Shown: piece after piece, positions 27,423 through 35,882 of the stretch
Layout of the letters: every line of letters starts with the position of its first letter
How positions within the stretch are numbered: position 1 is the first letter of the stretch
Source: Rhodothermales bacterium
GTDB lineage: Bacteria > Bacteroidota > Rhodothermia > Rhodothermales > JABDKH01
Reading direction: 5' to 3'
Length of the DNA: 58,819 nt
Assembly (NCBI GenBank): GCA_028284545.1
Contig: JANQRN010000105.1
Coordinates: forward strand, 1-58,819
Program-made: the position numbers and the translations under genes
Notes under the pieces: model-generated
The model's input: the letters and a program-made list of their open reading frames with translations, nothing else
Databases searched by the model: none
What the model was told of the DNA's origin: nothing

Positions 27423-28364
27423 CTAAACAAGCTCCGCGATCCCACGGAAGTACTCCGTCGTCAACCGAAGCCCTTCTTCGCGCGGCACCCGAGGCTCCCA
27501 GCCCAGAACGTCTTTTGCCTTGGCGATGTTGGGTTGGCGGACCTTGGGATCATCCTTGGGCAGTTCCTTGAACACGATCTTCGAGCTCGTGTCCGTCATG
27601 GCCACGATCTCTTCAGCAAATTCAAGGATGGACGTCTCGCCCGGGTTACCAATGTTGACCGGGTCCACTTCGTCAGACAACAGCAGTCGGTACACCCCTT
27701 CCACGAGGTCGTCGATGTATTGGAACGAACGCGTCTGGCTTCCGTCACCGTAAACCGTGATGTCGTCTCCCCGCAGCGCCTGGTTGATAAAATTGGAGAC
27801 CACGCGGCCGTCACTCGCGCGCATCCGCGGGCCGTACGTGTTGAAGATCCTCACGATTCGAGTTTCGACACCGTGGTACCTGTTGTAGGCCATCGTCATG
27901 GCCTCAGCGAATCGCTTCGCCTCGTCATAGACGCCCCGTACACCAATCGGATTCACATTTCCCCAGTACGTCTCGGACTGAGGATGCTCCAGCGGATCCC
28001 CATAAACCTCACTCGTTGAGGCCAGCAGGAAGCGGGCGCCTTTGGCTTTGGCCAGACCAAGCGTCTTGTGCGTACCGAGGGCTCCGACCTTCAGCGTCTG
28101 AATCGGCAGCTGCAGGTAGTCGATAGGTGACGCCGGGCTGGCAAAATGCAATATGTAGTCGAGCTCTCCCGGTACATAAACGTAGTTCGTCACGTCGTGC
28201 TCGATCAGCTCAAAGCGGTCATCCCCAATGAGGTGCGCGACGTTGTCCGGACGCCCCGTGATGAAATTGTCCATGCAGATCACGTTGTGACCTTCGTGCA
28301 GGAGCCTTTCGCACAGGTTCGAGCCGATGAAGCCGGCGCCGCCGGTTACAAGTGTTCGTGGCAT
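27423..28364 (-). CDS. uxs: UDP-glucuronate decarboxylase (UDP-xylose synthase)
   Basis: 313 residues. [18 protein letters not shown] is the NAD site. [44 protein letters not shown] and [14 protein letters not shown] are specific to the UXS/SUD group. [15 protein letters not shown] provides the YxxxK, and [10 protein letters not shown] and [20 protein letters not shown] follow. It oxidatively decarboxylates UDP-glucuronate to UDP-xylose. The UDP-glucuronate source, Ugd, is encoded 15 bases upstream in the same operon, so the pair forms a complete UDP-glucose to UDP-xylose route. Confidence 0.93.
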   Translation of the reverse strand: MPRTLVTGGAGFIGSNLCERLLHEGHNVICMDNFITGRPDNVAHLIGDDRFELIEHDVTNYVYVPGELDYILHFASPASPIDYLQLPIQTLKVGALGTHKTLGLAKAKGARFLLASTSEVYGDPLEHPQSETYWGNVNPIGVRGVYDEAKRFAEAMTMAYNRYHGVETRIVRIFNTYGPRMRASDGRVVSNFINQALRGDDITVYGDGSQTRSFQYIDDLVEGVYRLLLSDEVDPVNIGNPGETSILEFAEEIVAMTDTSSKIVFKELPKDDPKVRQPNIAKAKDVLGWEPRVPREEGLRLTTEYFRGIAELV

Positions 28365-28379
28365 CTTTTTACGCTTTCC

Positions 28380-29750
28380 TCAGGCTGAGCCGTTCGTCAT
28401 GACACGCTGTGAATCGGATGCGCCTTCGTACGGGCGCCCGATGCTGTAATACTCGAACCCGAGATCAGCCATCCGAGCCGGATCGTAGAGATTGCGACCG
28501 TCAAAGACCAGCGGCTCGTTCAGACACTCCTTCATACGATCGAAGTCTGGCTCACGGAATTCATTCCACTCCGTGCAGATAGCAAGCGCATCAGCGTCTT
28601 CTATCGCAGAGAAGTCGTCCTTGCAGTATTCGATCATGTCGCCAAGCACAGTCCGAGTCGTATCCATGGCTTCCGGGTCAAACGCCTTTACGCGCGCACC
28701 GGCCTCGACAAGGCGACGGATCACGATGTGGGCAGGTGCTTCCCGCACATCGTCGGTGTTTGGTTTGAATGCGAGTCCCCATACGCCAATGGTCTTGCCT
28801 TTGAGCGAACCGCCGAAGTGTTCGACGATCTGATCACCCAGGCGTTGACGCTGACGATCGTTCACATCGAGGACGGCTCGCAGGATTTCGAAACGGTAAC
28901 CGTACTGGTTTGCAGTGCGGTCGAGGGCCTGGACATCTTTCGGGAAACAACTGCCACCAAAACCGATCCCTGGATACAGGAACTGTTTGCCGATTCGACT
29001 GTCGAGCCCGATCCCACGCCGGATGTGGTCAACGTTGGCGCCCACACGGTCACACACGTTTGCAATCTCGTTCATGAACGTGATCTTCGTGGCGAGCATG
29101 GCATTGGCAGCGTACTTCGTCATCTCCGAAGAGCGCTCGTCCATGACCAGAATGGGATTACCCTGGCGTACAAAAGGCTTGTAGAGGCGCGTCATGATTG
29201 CCGCCGCCCGGTCACTCGACGCTCCGATGACGACGCGCTCCGGCTTCATGAAGTCGTCAACCGCAACGCCTTCGCGAAGGAACTCCGGATTTGATACGAC
29301 ATCGAAATCGATGCCGCTGGTTAGCCCGGCATCTTCAACGGTAGCGGTCACCTTGTCGGCCGTGCCGACCGGGACCGTGCTCTTGTTGACGAGCACGCGG
29401 TAGCCGATGCCCTCCGATTTCATGAGCCGCCCAATGTTACCGGCGACGCCCATTACGTAGGAGAGGTCCGCTGAACCGTCTTCACCAGGTGGTGTCGGCA
29501 GCGCGAGGAAGATTACCTCACAGTTCCTTACGGCGTCGGCGAGCTCCGTCGTGAACTCCAGCCGATTCTCCCGAAGGTTACGCTCAAAGAACACCTCGAG
29601 CCCGGGCTCAAAGATGGTAAGCTCACCACCGGACAGTTTGTCGACCTTGTTCTCGTCGATGTCAACACAGATGACGTGGTTTCCCATTTCGGCGAAACAC
29701 GTTCCTGACACCAGGCCAACGTACCCGGTTCCAACTATTGCGACCTTCAT
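28380..29750 (-). CDS. ugd: UDP-glucose 6-dehydrogenase
   Basis: 456 residues, typical length. MKVAIVGTGYVGLVSGTCFAE is the Rossmann start. FLALPTPPGEDGSADLSYV, LVNKSTVPVGTADKV, NPEFLREGVAVDDFMKPERVVIG, the catalytic Cys in YPGIGFGGSCFPKDVQAL and GLAFKPNTDDVREAPAHIV are all present. It oxidises UDP-glucose to UDP-glucuronate in two NAD-dependent steps. In this operon its product can feed Uxs (UDP-xylose) and may also be used directly as an acidic sugar. A 17-base tandem repeat lies in its upstream leader (29781-29841). Confidence 0.95.
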   Translation of the reverse strand: MKVAIVGTGYVGLVSGTCFAEMGNHVICVDIDENKVDKLSGGELTIFEPGLEVFFERNLRENRLEFTTELADAVRNCEVIFLALPTPPGEDGSADLSYVMGVAGNIGRLMKSEGIGYRVLVNKSTVPVGTADKVTATVEDAGLTSGIDFDVVSNPEFLREGVAVDDFMKPERVVIGASSDRAAAIMTRLYKPFVRQGNPILVMDERSSEMTKYAANAMLATKITFMNEIANVCDRVGANVDHIRRGIGLDSRIGKQFLYPGIGFGGSCFPKDVQALDRTANQYGYRFEILRAVLDVNDRQRQRLGDQIVEHFGGSLKGKTIGVWGLAFKPNTDDVREAPAHIVIRRLVEAGARVKAFDPEAMDTTRTVLGDMIEYCKDDFSAIEDADALAICTEWNEFREPDFDRMKECLNEPLVFDGRNLYDPARMADLGFEYYSIGRPYEGASDSQRVMTNGSA

Positions 29751-29780
29751 ACTAAAGCTCTGTACTTAAGAGAGGGGCGT

Positions 29781-29841
29781 ATTGTCTTGATAAACAATTT
29801 GTCTTGATACACAATTTGTCTTGATGAACAATACTGTCTTG
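29781..29841. repeat. 17-base direct repeat, three full copies and one partial, in the ugd leader
   Basis: Units at 29781-29797, 29798-29814 and 29815-29831 share TTGTCTTGATNNACAA, with differences only at the first bases and two internal positions. A fourth partial copy (tactgtcttg) ends at 29841. The repeats lie between the stop of the SLBB gene (29856) and the start of ugd (29750), so they are part of the transcript. They are AT-richer than the surroundings. Confidence 0.8.
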
Positions 29842-29855
29842 CTCGTTCAAGCGAC

Positions 29856-30356
29856 TCAGTTCGCCAGCCGATCCACGGCCAGTGCCACCGAGGCAACCGC
29901 CGCGACTACAGGAAAGACATCCCGCCAGCTTAGTCCGGCCTTCTCCACCGTTTCGACGGTGAGTACGTCGCCGTTCTGAATTTCGGGATCGTCTGTCAGC
30001 GACAGGATTTCATTGTCCATCGTGGTCTCGTAGACCACTTCCTGAGATCGGCCACGCATTAGCTTTGCATTAACCCAGCGACGGTTTTGCTTCTGGCGGA
30101 CGCTCGCCTGCGGCCCGCCCGCGAGCGAAAACAGTCGTGTGACTGAGGTCCCCTGCGGTACCTCATAGAGACCCGGATATCGAACCGTGCCCCAGACGCT
30201 GACGATCACCGTGACGTCGCCTGGCTCGCCATAGTCGTAGTAGGCCGCCGGGCTGTATCGCGATCGCGTGATGTCTGCTATTTGCGCCTGCGACGGCATG
30301 GCCGCGGGCAGCGCCACAAATACGGCAAACGCTACCGCTATCCAACGCTTATACAT
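29856..30356 (-). CDS. Small SLBB-domain protein (polysaccharide export related)
   Basis: 166 residues. A signal peptide (MYKRWIAVAFAVFVALPAAMPSQAQ) is followed by a short linker rich in Tyr. One SLBB (beta-grasp) domain follows: VTVIVSVWGTVRYPGLYEVPQGTSVTRLFSLAGGP and IQNGDVLTVET. The C-terminus (VFPVVAAVASVALAVDRLAN) is hydrophobic and may be a membrane anchor. Wza-type export proteins carry a Poly_export domain plus SLBB domains and are about 370 residues; here the Poly_export domain is absent. It lies 54 bases after wzc. It may be an accessory periplasmic partner, with a full Wza encoded elsewhere. Confidence 0.82.
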   Translation of the reverse strand: MYKRWIAVAFAVFVALPAAMPSQAQIADITRSRYSPAAYYDYGEPGDVTVIVSVWGTVRYPGLYEVPQGTSVTRLFSLAGGPQASVRQKQNRRWVNAKLMRGRSQEVVYETTMDNEILSLTDDPEIQNGDVLTVETVEKAGLSWRDVFPVVAAVASVALAVDRLAN

Positions 30357-30410
30357 GGGAAATTTGTGTTACTGGTGGGATCGTAGTGGCCCGCGTGTCG
30401 GGGCCGGGTC

Positions 30411-32762
30411 TTACGCGGCCGCGGTGGGCCGCTCGCCGTAGTAGGATTGATAGCTGTAGCCGTAGCTGTAGCTGGACGCCGACTTTCGGTCGAGCTTGTT
30501 CAGCACAACGCCCACGATCGGTGCGTCTACGTCTCGCAGCATCTGCGCGCTGGTCTCGAGCGCGTTGAAATTCGTGCTATTCGCCGAGCAAACCATCACA
30601 CAGGCGTCTGCTTGCCGCGAAAGCAGCAGCGCATCCGCCACCGCCAGAACGGGCGGTGTATCCACGACCACCACGTCGAACTCGTCGCGTAGCATCCGCA
30701 GGACGTCCCGCATCCGCATCGACTCAAGCACCTCGGCCGGGTTCGGCACAGTGCGACCAGCGGGGATGATGTACAGGTCATCGATGTTGGACCTGAAGCT
30801 CTCCAGCTGGTGGGCGATGGGATCGAACAGCAGTTCGACCAGACCGGGTTCTCGTTTGACTCCGTACATCTTGTGACCACTCGCCCGGCGCAGGTCGGCG
30901 TCTATATATACCGTCCGCTTGCCCGACTGCGCGAACGCAACCGCCAGGTTCGAGGAGGTTACGGTCTTCCCTTCACCCGGCTCGGCGCTTGTCACCATGA
31001 CGACATTCAGATCGCGATCTGGGTCGCTGAACTGGATATTCGTTCGCAGTCGGCGATAACCCTCAGATATTGGCGAGAGCGGGTTCAGCAGTGTCACCAG
31101 CGCGGTATCGTATCGACCGCCGTTCAGGGTAACGCGCTTCTGCCCGTCGAAATCAGATTTCACGACACGCGCCAGATTCGGGATCGCGCCGAGGAGGCCG
31201 AGACCCGCACGACGAATGTCCTCCGGACGCCGAACCTTGTTGTCGAGTGCGTTTCGCACAAACGCCGCGGCGATGCCCAGCAGCAATCCGAGCAACCCGC
31301 CAAGTGCGAGGTTCAACGGAATGCGGGGCCTGACCGACTGGGTCGGCACGGCGGCATTGTCGACGATCTCAACGTAGCCAAGCTCAGACTGCTCAGCGAT
31401 TCGCGCCTCCTGCAGCTTCTTGAGCAACTCCGTGTACAGCTCAGCCCGCGTCTCAACCGTTCGATTGAGTCTGCTGAGTTGGATATCCCGATTGGGGAGC
31501 TGGGCCAGCGTGCGATCAATCGTTTCAACGTTCGCGATGAGCGGCTCGAGCCGCGCCTCGAACGAGCGGACCTCGACGCGTTTGATCAGAAGCTGCCCGT
31601 TGATCTCGGCAATACGCTCCAGCGTTTCTTCGGACGAAAGTGCGGATTCACCCGAAGCTGACAGACCAGCGTTTTCGACCAGCGCCCGGGCGCGCGCTGC
31701 CAATTGCGACTTCAGGGCTTCAACCTGCTCGGTCTGGCGCACGTACTCTCGGTCAAGCTCGGGGTTGCTCAGCAGCTCGGGGTTCTTCGCAATTTTCTCC
31801 TCAAGCTCGACCTCCAACTCGGCGAGACGCTCCGTCAAGCGCTGAACCGTGAGACCTCCGTTTGAAGAAAGGCGTGTAGCGAGGCCGGGAAGCACCGCAT
31901 TGAGCTGCTCCTCAAGTACCGCCACCTCGGCTTTGGCCGCCTCCAGCTGGCTCTCGGCTTCGACTCGCATGCCGGCGAGGATGCCCTTCTGCTGTATGAG
32001 CTGACGCGCCTCCTCTTCTGGGGCGACGATGCTCGCGTCGCTGCGAAAGCCCGAGAGCGTGTTCTCCGATGTCTCCAGCTCGCCAAACAAATCGTCGGTC
32101 ACGTCGGCGAGGTAGTCGGCCGCAACCTTCATCCGCTCCCGGCTCGACACGCGATTGTATTCTATGTATGTCTCCGCATAGAGGCGGGCAATCTCTGCCG
32201 CTTCAGTCGGGTTGGTGCTAGTCGCGACGATCTCCACAAAATCGACATCCTGGCTGAGCGGGACGATCTTCACGTAGCTTTCCTGCAAGCGCGTCACAAC
32301 CGCGGGGATCGTTAGAAGCGAACCGTCGTCAGGTGGCTCGAGGACGGAAAACTCCGGATCTGCACCAGCCGGAATGGGACGGGATATGAGCTCAGCAGCG
32401 ACACGCTCGGCGATCGTGCGGGACTTCAGGATTTGAATCTCGTTCAGCACGTTTCTGAACGCGTTCTCGAAGCCAAAGAGTTCACCGATCTGGGGGGTGG
32501 CGTTCTGCGTGTTCACCTGTAGCGTACTGCGTGCCTCGTACTCGGGCGAGCTGCTGAAGGTGTACACCGCCGTCAGCGCAAGGACAACCGCAAAGCACGC
32601 GACGATGAGCCACCGACTCTTGGACAGAATGTCCAGGAGGTCGCGCAGCGACAGCTCACGCTCATTTTGCTGCGTCGCCTTTTCCGGCGCGTGACGGATA
32701 TTGCTGTGACCGTTGGTGAACATTGCCGGTTTAGGCTCAGCTACCGCTCCCCGCTTAACCAT
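30411..32762 (-). CDS. wzc: Wzc-type polysaccharide co-polymerase/bacterial tyrosine autokinase
   Basis: 783 residues. Wzz domain with TM1 near 50 (WLIVACFAVVLALTAVYTF), a long periplasmic coiled coil (about 200-430), TM2 near 475-500 (LALGGLLGLLLGIAAAFV), then a cytoplasmic BY-kinase: SAEPGEGKTVTSSNLA (Walker A), VYIDADLRRASGHKM (Walker A') and VVVDTPPVLAVADALLL (Walker B). The tail SYSYGYSYQSYYGE is the tyrosine cluster that is autophosphorylated to control chain length and export. No matching low-molecular-weight tyrosine phosphatase was seen. It is the first gene of the operon and diverges from the aminotransferase at 32937. Confidence 0.94.
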   Translation of the reverse strand: MVKRGAVAEPKPAMFTNGHSNIRHAPEKATQQNERELSLRDLLDILSKSRWLIVACFAVVLALTAVYTFSSSPEYEARSTLQVNTQNATPQIGELFGFENAFRNVLNEIQILKSRTIAERVAAELISRPIPAGADPEFSVLEPPDDGSLLTIPAVVTRLQESYVKIVPLSQDVDFVEIVATSTNPTEAAEIARLYAETYIEYNRVSSRERMKVAADYLADVTDDLFGELETSENTLSGFRSDASIVAPEEEARQLIQQKGILAGMRVEAESQLEAAKAEVAVLEEQLNAVLPGLATRLSSNGGLTVQRLTERLAELEVELEEKIAKNPELLSNPELDREYVRQTEQVEALKSQLAARARALVENAGLSASGESALSSEETLERIAEINGQLLIKRVEVRSFEARLEPLIANVETIDRTLAQLPNRDIQLSRLNRTVETRAELYTELLKKLQEARIAEQSELGYVEIVDNAAVPTQSVRPRIPLNLALGGLLGLLLGIAAAFVRNALDNKVRRPEDIRRAGLGLLGAIPNLARVVKSDFDGQKRVTLNGGRYDTALVTLLNPLSPISEGYRRLRTNIQFSDPDRDLNVVMVTSAEPGEGKTVTSSNLAVAFAQSGKRTVYIDADLRRASGHKMYGVKREPGLVELLFDPIAHQLESFRSNIDDLYIIPAGRTVPNPAEVLESMRMRDVLRMLRDEFDVVVVDTPPVLAVADALLLSRQADACVMVCSANSTNFNALETSAQMLRDVDAPIVGVVLNKLDRKSASSYSYGYSYQSYYGERPTAAA

Positions 32763-32936
32763 GTAATTACAGGAGATCTGAGAAAAGGAATGCCCTCGCG
32801 GGCGCTTAGTCCAATTTCAAAAAGGAAAAACCGTGCCAGCGGTGTCTTATAGCGGAAGCGAATTACCTTACATGACACTCGGGCTGATAAGTTCACCGCC
32901 CGGAGACCGCCAGTAAAGACCACCAGCAAGTGCAGA
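32763..32936. promoter_or_regulatory. Divergent promoter region between wzc and the sugar aminotransferase
   Basis: 174 bases between two divergent operons, including an A-rich stretch near 32815-32830 (caatttcaaaaaggaaaaa). A small GCCC-tcgc-GGGC inverted repeat lies at 32792-32803. Promoters for both the export/sulfation operon and the C25 operon must start here or nearby. I could not assign -35/-10 or -33/-7 boxes with confidence. Confidence 0.4.
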
Positions 32937-34097
32937 ATGGCCGCCTTACCGATCCCACTCTCCCGCCCTTCACTTTCCTCGGCAGAAAAGGACCGTGTTA
33001 TGATGGTTCTCGACCGCGGCCGTCTGGCGATGGGACCCGAGACTGCCGCGTTTGAGGCCGCGATGAGGGATGCGTGTGGCACGGAGCATGCCGTTGCGGT
33101 GTCGAGCGGCACGGCGGCGCTTCACCTGATCGTGCGCGCCCTGGGCATTCAGCCAGGGGCCGAGGTAATCACCACCCCATACAGTTTTGTGGCATCGGCC
33201 AACGCGCTGTTATTCGAGGGCATAAAGCCGGTGTTTGTGGATGTCGAACCTGACGCCTTCAACATCAGTGTCGATGCCGCGCGGGGAGCAATCACCGACC
33301 GCACGCAGGCGATCCTGGCAGTTGACGTCTTTGGTGTCCCTGCCGACTGGATTGGCCTCGAGCGCCTCGCGACTGATCATGACCTCCTGCTCATCGATGA
33401 CGCCTGCGAGGCACTCGGTGCGGCTGTCGGGAACCGACAGATCGGCGCCTGGGGTGAAGCGGCGGCCTTCGGGTTCTATCCGAACAAGCAGATCACGACG
33501 GGGGAAGGCGGCTGCATTACGACCAACGATGCCGACCTCGCCGCCACATGCCGCTCAATGCGCAATCAGGGAAGGGCGACCGACGCGGTCATGCAGCACG
33601 TCCGTCTCGGTTACAACTACCGGATCGACGAAATGTCTGCCGCCCTCGGCGTTGCTCAGCTCTCGAGACGAGGCGAACTGGAGGCGTCGCGCGCGCGTGC
33701 CGCAAATCGCTACACGGAGTTACTAGACGAAGCGCTGGGCTCGACGGGCGACAGAGCGTTACGCACTCCACACCGCCCAGACAACGCGACGCGGTCCTGG
33801 TTCGTATACGTCGTCGAGCTGGCCAATCGGTTTACCAGGACGGAAAGAGACGAAGTGATCAAGCAAATGGCGCGACGCGACATCGAGTGTGCGCCCTACT
33901 TTCCGGCGATACACCTCCAGCCGTTCTATCAGGCCGAGTTTGGGTTTCGCCGGGGAGATTTTCCGGTCTGTGAAGCAGCATCCGACCGCACGCTTGCGCT
34001 GCCACTCTTCAGTGAGATTACCGACGCGCAGGTGGACCGCGTCGCGACCGAGCTCGTCGAGGTGCTTAATATGGTCGCGAGGAAGGTCGAGAACTGA
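32937..34097 (+). CDS. DegT/DnrJ/EryC1/StrS family sugar aminotransferase
   Basis: 386 residues, PLP fold type I. VSSGTAALHLIVRALG, EVITTPYSFVASANALLFEGIKPVFVDVEP, LLLIDDACEALGA and the Schiff-base Lys in FGFYPNKQITTGEGG are diagnostic. GYNYRIDEMSAALGVAQL follows. Such enzymes aminate 4-keto or 3-keto nucleotide sugars in the cytoplasm. A 4-keto substrate could come from the WbpM-like dehydratase encoded 234 bases downstream, so together they would make a 4-amino-6-deoxy sugar such as bacillosamine precursor or QuiNAc4N. That product is inferred, not shown. Confidence 0.92.
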   Translation: MAALPIPLSRPSLSSAEKDRVMMVLDRGRLAMGPETAAFEAAMRDACGTEHAVAVSSGTAALHLIVRALGIQPGAEVITTPYSFVASANALLFEGIKPVFVDVEPDAFNISVDAARGAITDRTQAILAVDVFGVPADWIGLERLATDHDLLLIDDACEALGAAVGNRQIGAWGEAAAFGFYPNKQITTGEGGCITTNDADLAATCRSMRNQGRATDAVMQHVRLGYNYRIDEMSAALGVAQLSRRGELEASRARAANRYTELLDEALGSTGDRALRTPHRPDNATRSWFVYVVELANRFTRTERDEVIKQMARRDIECAPYFPAIHLQPFYQAEFGFRRGDFPVCEAASDRTLALPLFSEITDAQVDRVATELVEVLNMVARKVEN

Positions 34098-34331
34098 CCG
34101 GTCGGAGACAGCGCGTATCGTTCCGGGGGGCATCCACTGGCACCATTATTGGATCAAACTGAGATGATTTGGCCCAGGGAAACGAGTTCCGACGCAATAC
34201 GTTGTACACGCCGGGCAAAGGTGACCCTGGAAAGCTGATTTCTGGCTGAACAAGGTTGGCTGAAGAAACGCTGGCGGAAGACGCCGGCCGAACCATACCG
34301 TGCGACCGCGCACCGGTCGTCGAACCACCAC
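34098..34331 (+). other. Non-coding gap before the WbpM-like gene
   Basis: This 234-base stretch is the largest gene-free interval in the window. No protein-coding frame with family resemblance, tRNA or clear terminator hairpin is seen. It may hold a second promoter for the dehydratase/C25/deacetylase/sulfotransferase set, or a leader region. No specific site is assigned. Confidence 0.4.
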
Positions 34332-35882
34332 ATGCGGAAGAATAGTCCGGCCCCTGGGGCAGTAAACGGCTGGTTTTCGCGTGCAGGTTTTCTCCTACTC
34401 GACGTCTTAGTGATCTACGCCGCATTCGTTGCAGCGTTGAAGATCCGACTGGGCGAATGGCTGGTAACTCCGGCTGAGACAGAGATCGCCGGCACGATCG
34501 CCGTCACCATCGTTGCCTACCTGGTCACACTCAGCATCGCGGGCCTCTATCGAATGCGTCCCGAGTCGCTCCACCTCGACGAGGTCCTGCGCTTCGCAGT
34601 TGCGCTGGGGATCGGCTGGACGATTGCACTCGCGGGCACATACTTCCTGTCCCCTACGCTCGTACCCGGTCGGAGCATCATGGCCGCGCAGCTTGCCTTT
34701 AGCATTGTGGGGATCCTGGGGTCGAGGGCGATTTACAGGTACGCGTCCGAAACGACGCATCCCCAGATTGCACCGACGTCAGCCGACGTCGTCAACTCGC
34801 TCGATTTTGCACGCATCCTGAAACGCACGCCGATGGAGGTGGACAAGTCGACCCTCCGAAACCACCTCTCTGGCCGAACAGTCCTGGTAACCGGTGCCGG
34901 CGGGTCGATCGGAGGCAAGCTATCCCATAGACTCGTTGAGCTGAACCCGTTTCGGATTGTCCTTGTCGACGTAAGCGAGTACAACCTCTACCAGCTCGAG
35001 AACTCACTGCGCGCCCAGCGCTTCGAGGGAGAGCTTGAGTTTCGCATCGCAGATGTTCGCGACGCCGCGATCATGCAAACGATGTTCTCAGCCTTTCACC
35101 CCGACATCGTCTTTCACGCGGCCGCGTACAAACACGTGCCGCTCATGGAGCGCCACCCCGTCGAGGCCTTCACCAACAACACGCTGTCGACCCTGAGCCT
35201 GATCAGACTGTGCGAGGCGTTCGACGCAGAGCAGTTCATCTTTGTGTCGACCGACAAAGCTGTTGACCCTTCCAGCGTGCTCGGGGCCACCAAACGACTC
35301 TCGGAGTGGTACGTACGCGCCGTGAACGGTCCGATGCAATGCAAGACCGTGCGCTTTGGGAACGTACTCGGAAGCCACGGCAGCGTGGTCCCGTTCTTCG
35401 CTGAACAGATAAGGCAAGGCGGACCCGTTACCGTAACGCACCCTGACATGCGTCGCTTCTTCATGACGGATGACGAGGCTTGCTCGCTCATCCTGCAGAC
35501 GGTACTACTGCACGAAGCTCCCGTATACACGATCAAGATGGGCGAGCCTATTCCAATCGTGGAAATTGCACGCTACATGATTGGAATGCTGGCGAGTTCT
35601 AATGTCCCGATTGAGTACTCTGGCATCCGTCCCGGCGAAAAACTCAACGAAGCGCTCTGGTCAATCAACGAGACTCCGGCACCAACGGCGCACGAAGATA
35701 TTATTGGCCTGAATAGTGGAGCACCATTCAGTCGCTCGGAGCTCGACCAGTGGTTCGGCTACCTGGAGCAGCTGTGCACCGAGAACCGGACTGCCGAACT
35801 CCGCAAGGCCCTCTTCCAGACAAAGCTCTCCGCTACGCCGACCCAGTCGCCCATCGACTACCCTGACAATCTGCTGAACTAG
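34332..35882 (+). CDS. Membrane-bound NDP-sugar 4,6-dehydratase (WbpM/PglF/CapD family), short form
   Basis: 516 residues. The N-terminal ~130 residues are membrane spans (FLLLDVLVIYAAFVAAL, TIAVTIVAYLVTLSIAGLY and others). A short linker leads to a dehydratase domain starting at residue ~181: VLVTGAGGSIGGKLSHRLVE, FHAAAYKHVPLMERHPVEAF, FVSTDKAVDPSSVLGATKR, TVRFGNVLGSHGSVVPFF and MRRFFMTDDEACSLI. Full-length relatives (about 600-665 residues) carry another Rossmann-like domain between the membrane part and the dehydratase; only about 45 residues remain here. The family uses Ser-Met-Lys where SDRs use Ser-Tyr-Lys; here the Met position is Leu (VLGATK). The stop shares one base with the GTG of the next gene. 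Confidence 0.9.
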   Translation: MRKNSPAPGAVNGWFSRAGFLLLDVLVIYAAFVAALKIRLGEWLVTPAETEIAGTIAVTIVAYLVTLSIAGLYRMRPESLHLDEVLRFAVALGIGWTIALAGTYFLSPTLVPGRSIMAAQLAFSIVGILGSRAIYRYASETTHPQIAPTSADVVNSLDFARILKRTPMEVDKSTLRNHLSGRTVLVTGAGGSIGGKLSHRLVELNPFRIVLVDVSEYNLYQLENSLRAQRFEGELEFRIADVRDAAIMQTMFSAFHPDIVFHAAAYKHVPLMERHPVEAFTNNTLSTLSLIRLCEAFDAEQFIFVSTDKAVDPSSVLGATKRLSEWYVRAVNGPMQCKTVRFGNVLGSHGSVVPFFAEQIRQGGPVTVTHPDMRRFFMTDDEACSLILQTVLLHEAPVYTIKMGEPIPIVEIARYMIGMLASSNVPIEYSGIRPGEKLNEALWSINETPAPTAHEDIIGLNSGAPFSRSELDQWFGYLEQLCTENRTAELRKALFQTKLSATPTQSPIDYPDNLLN

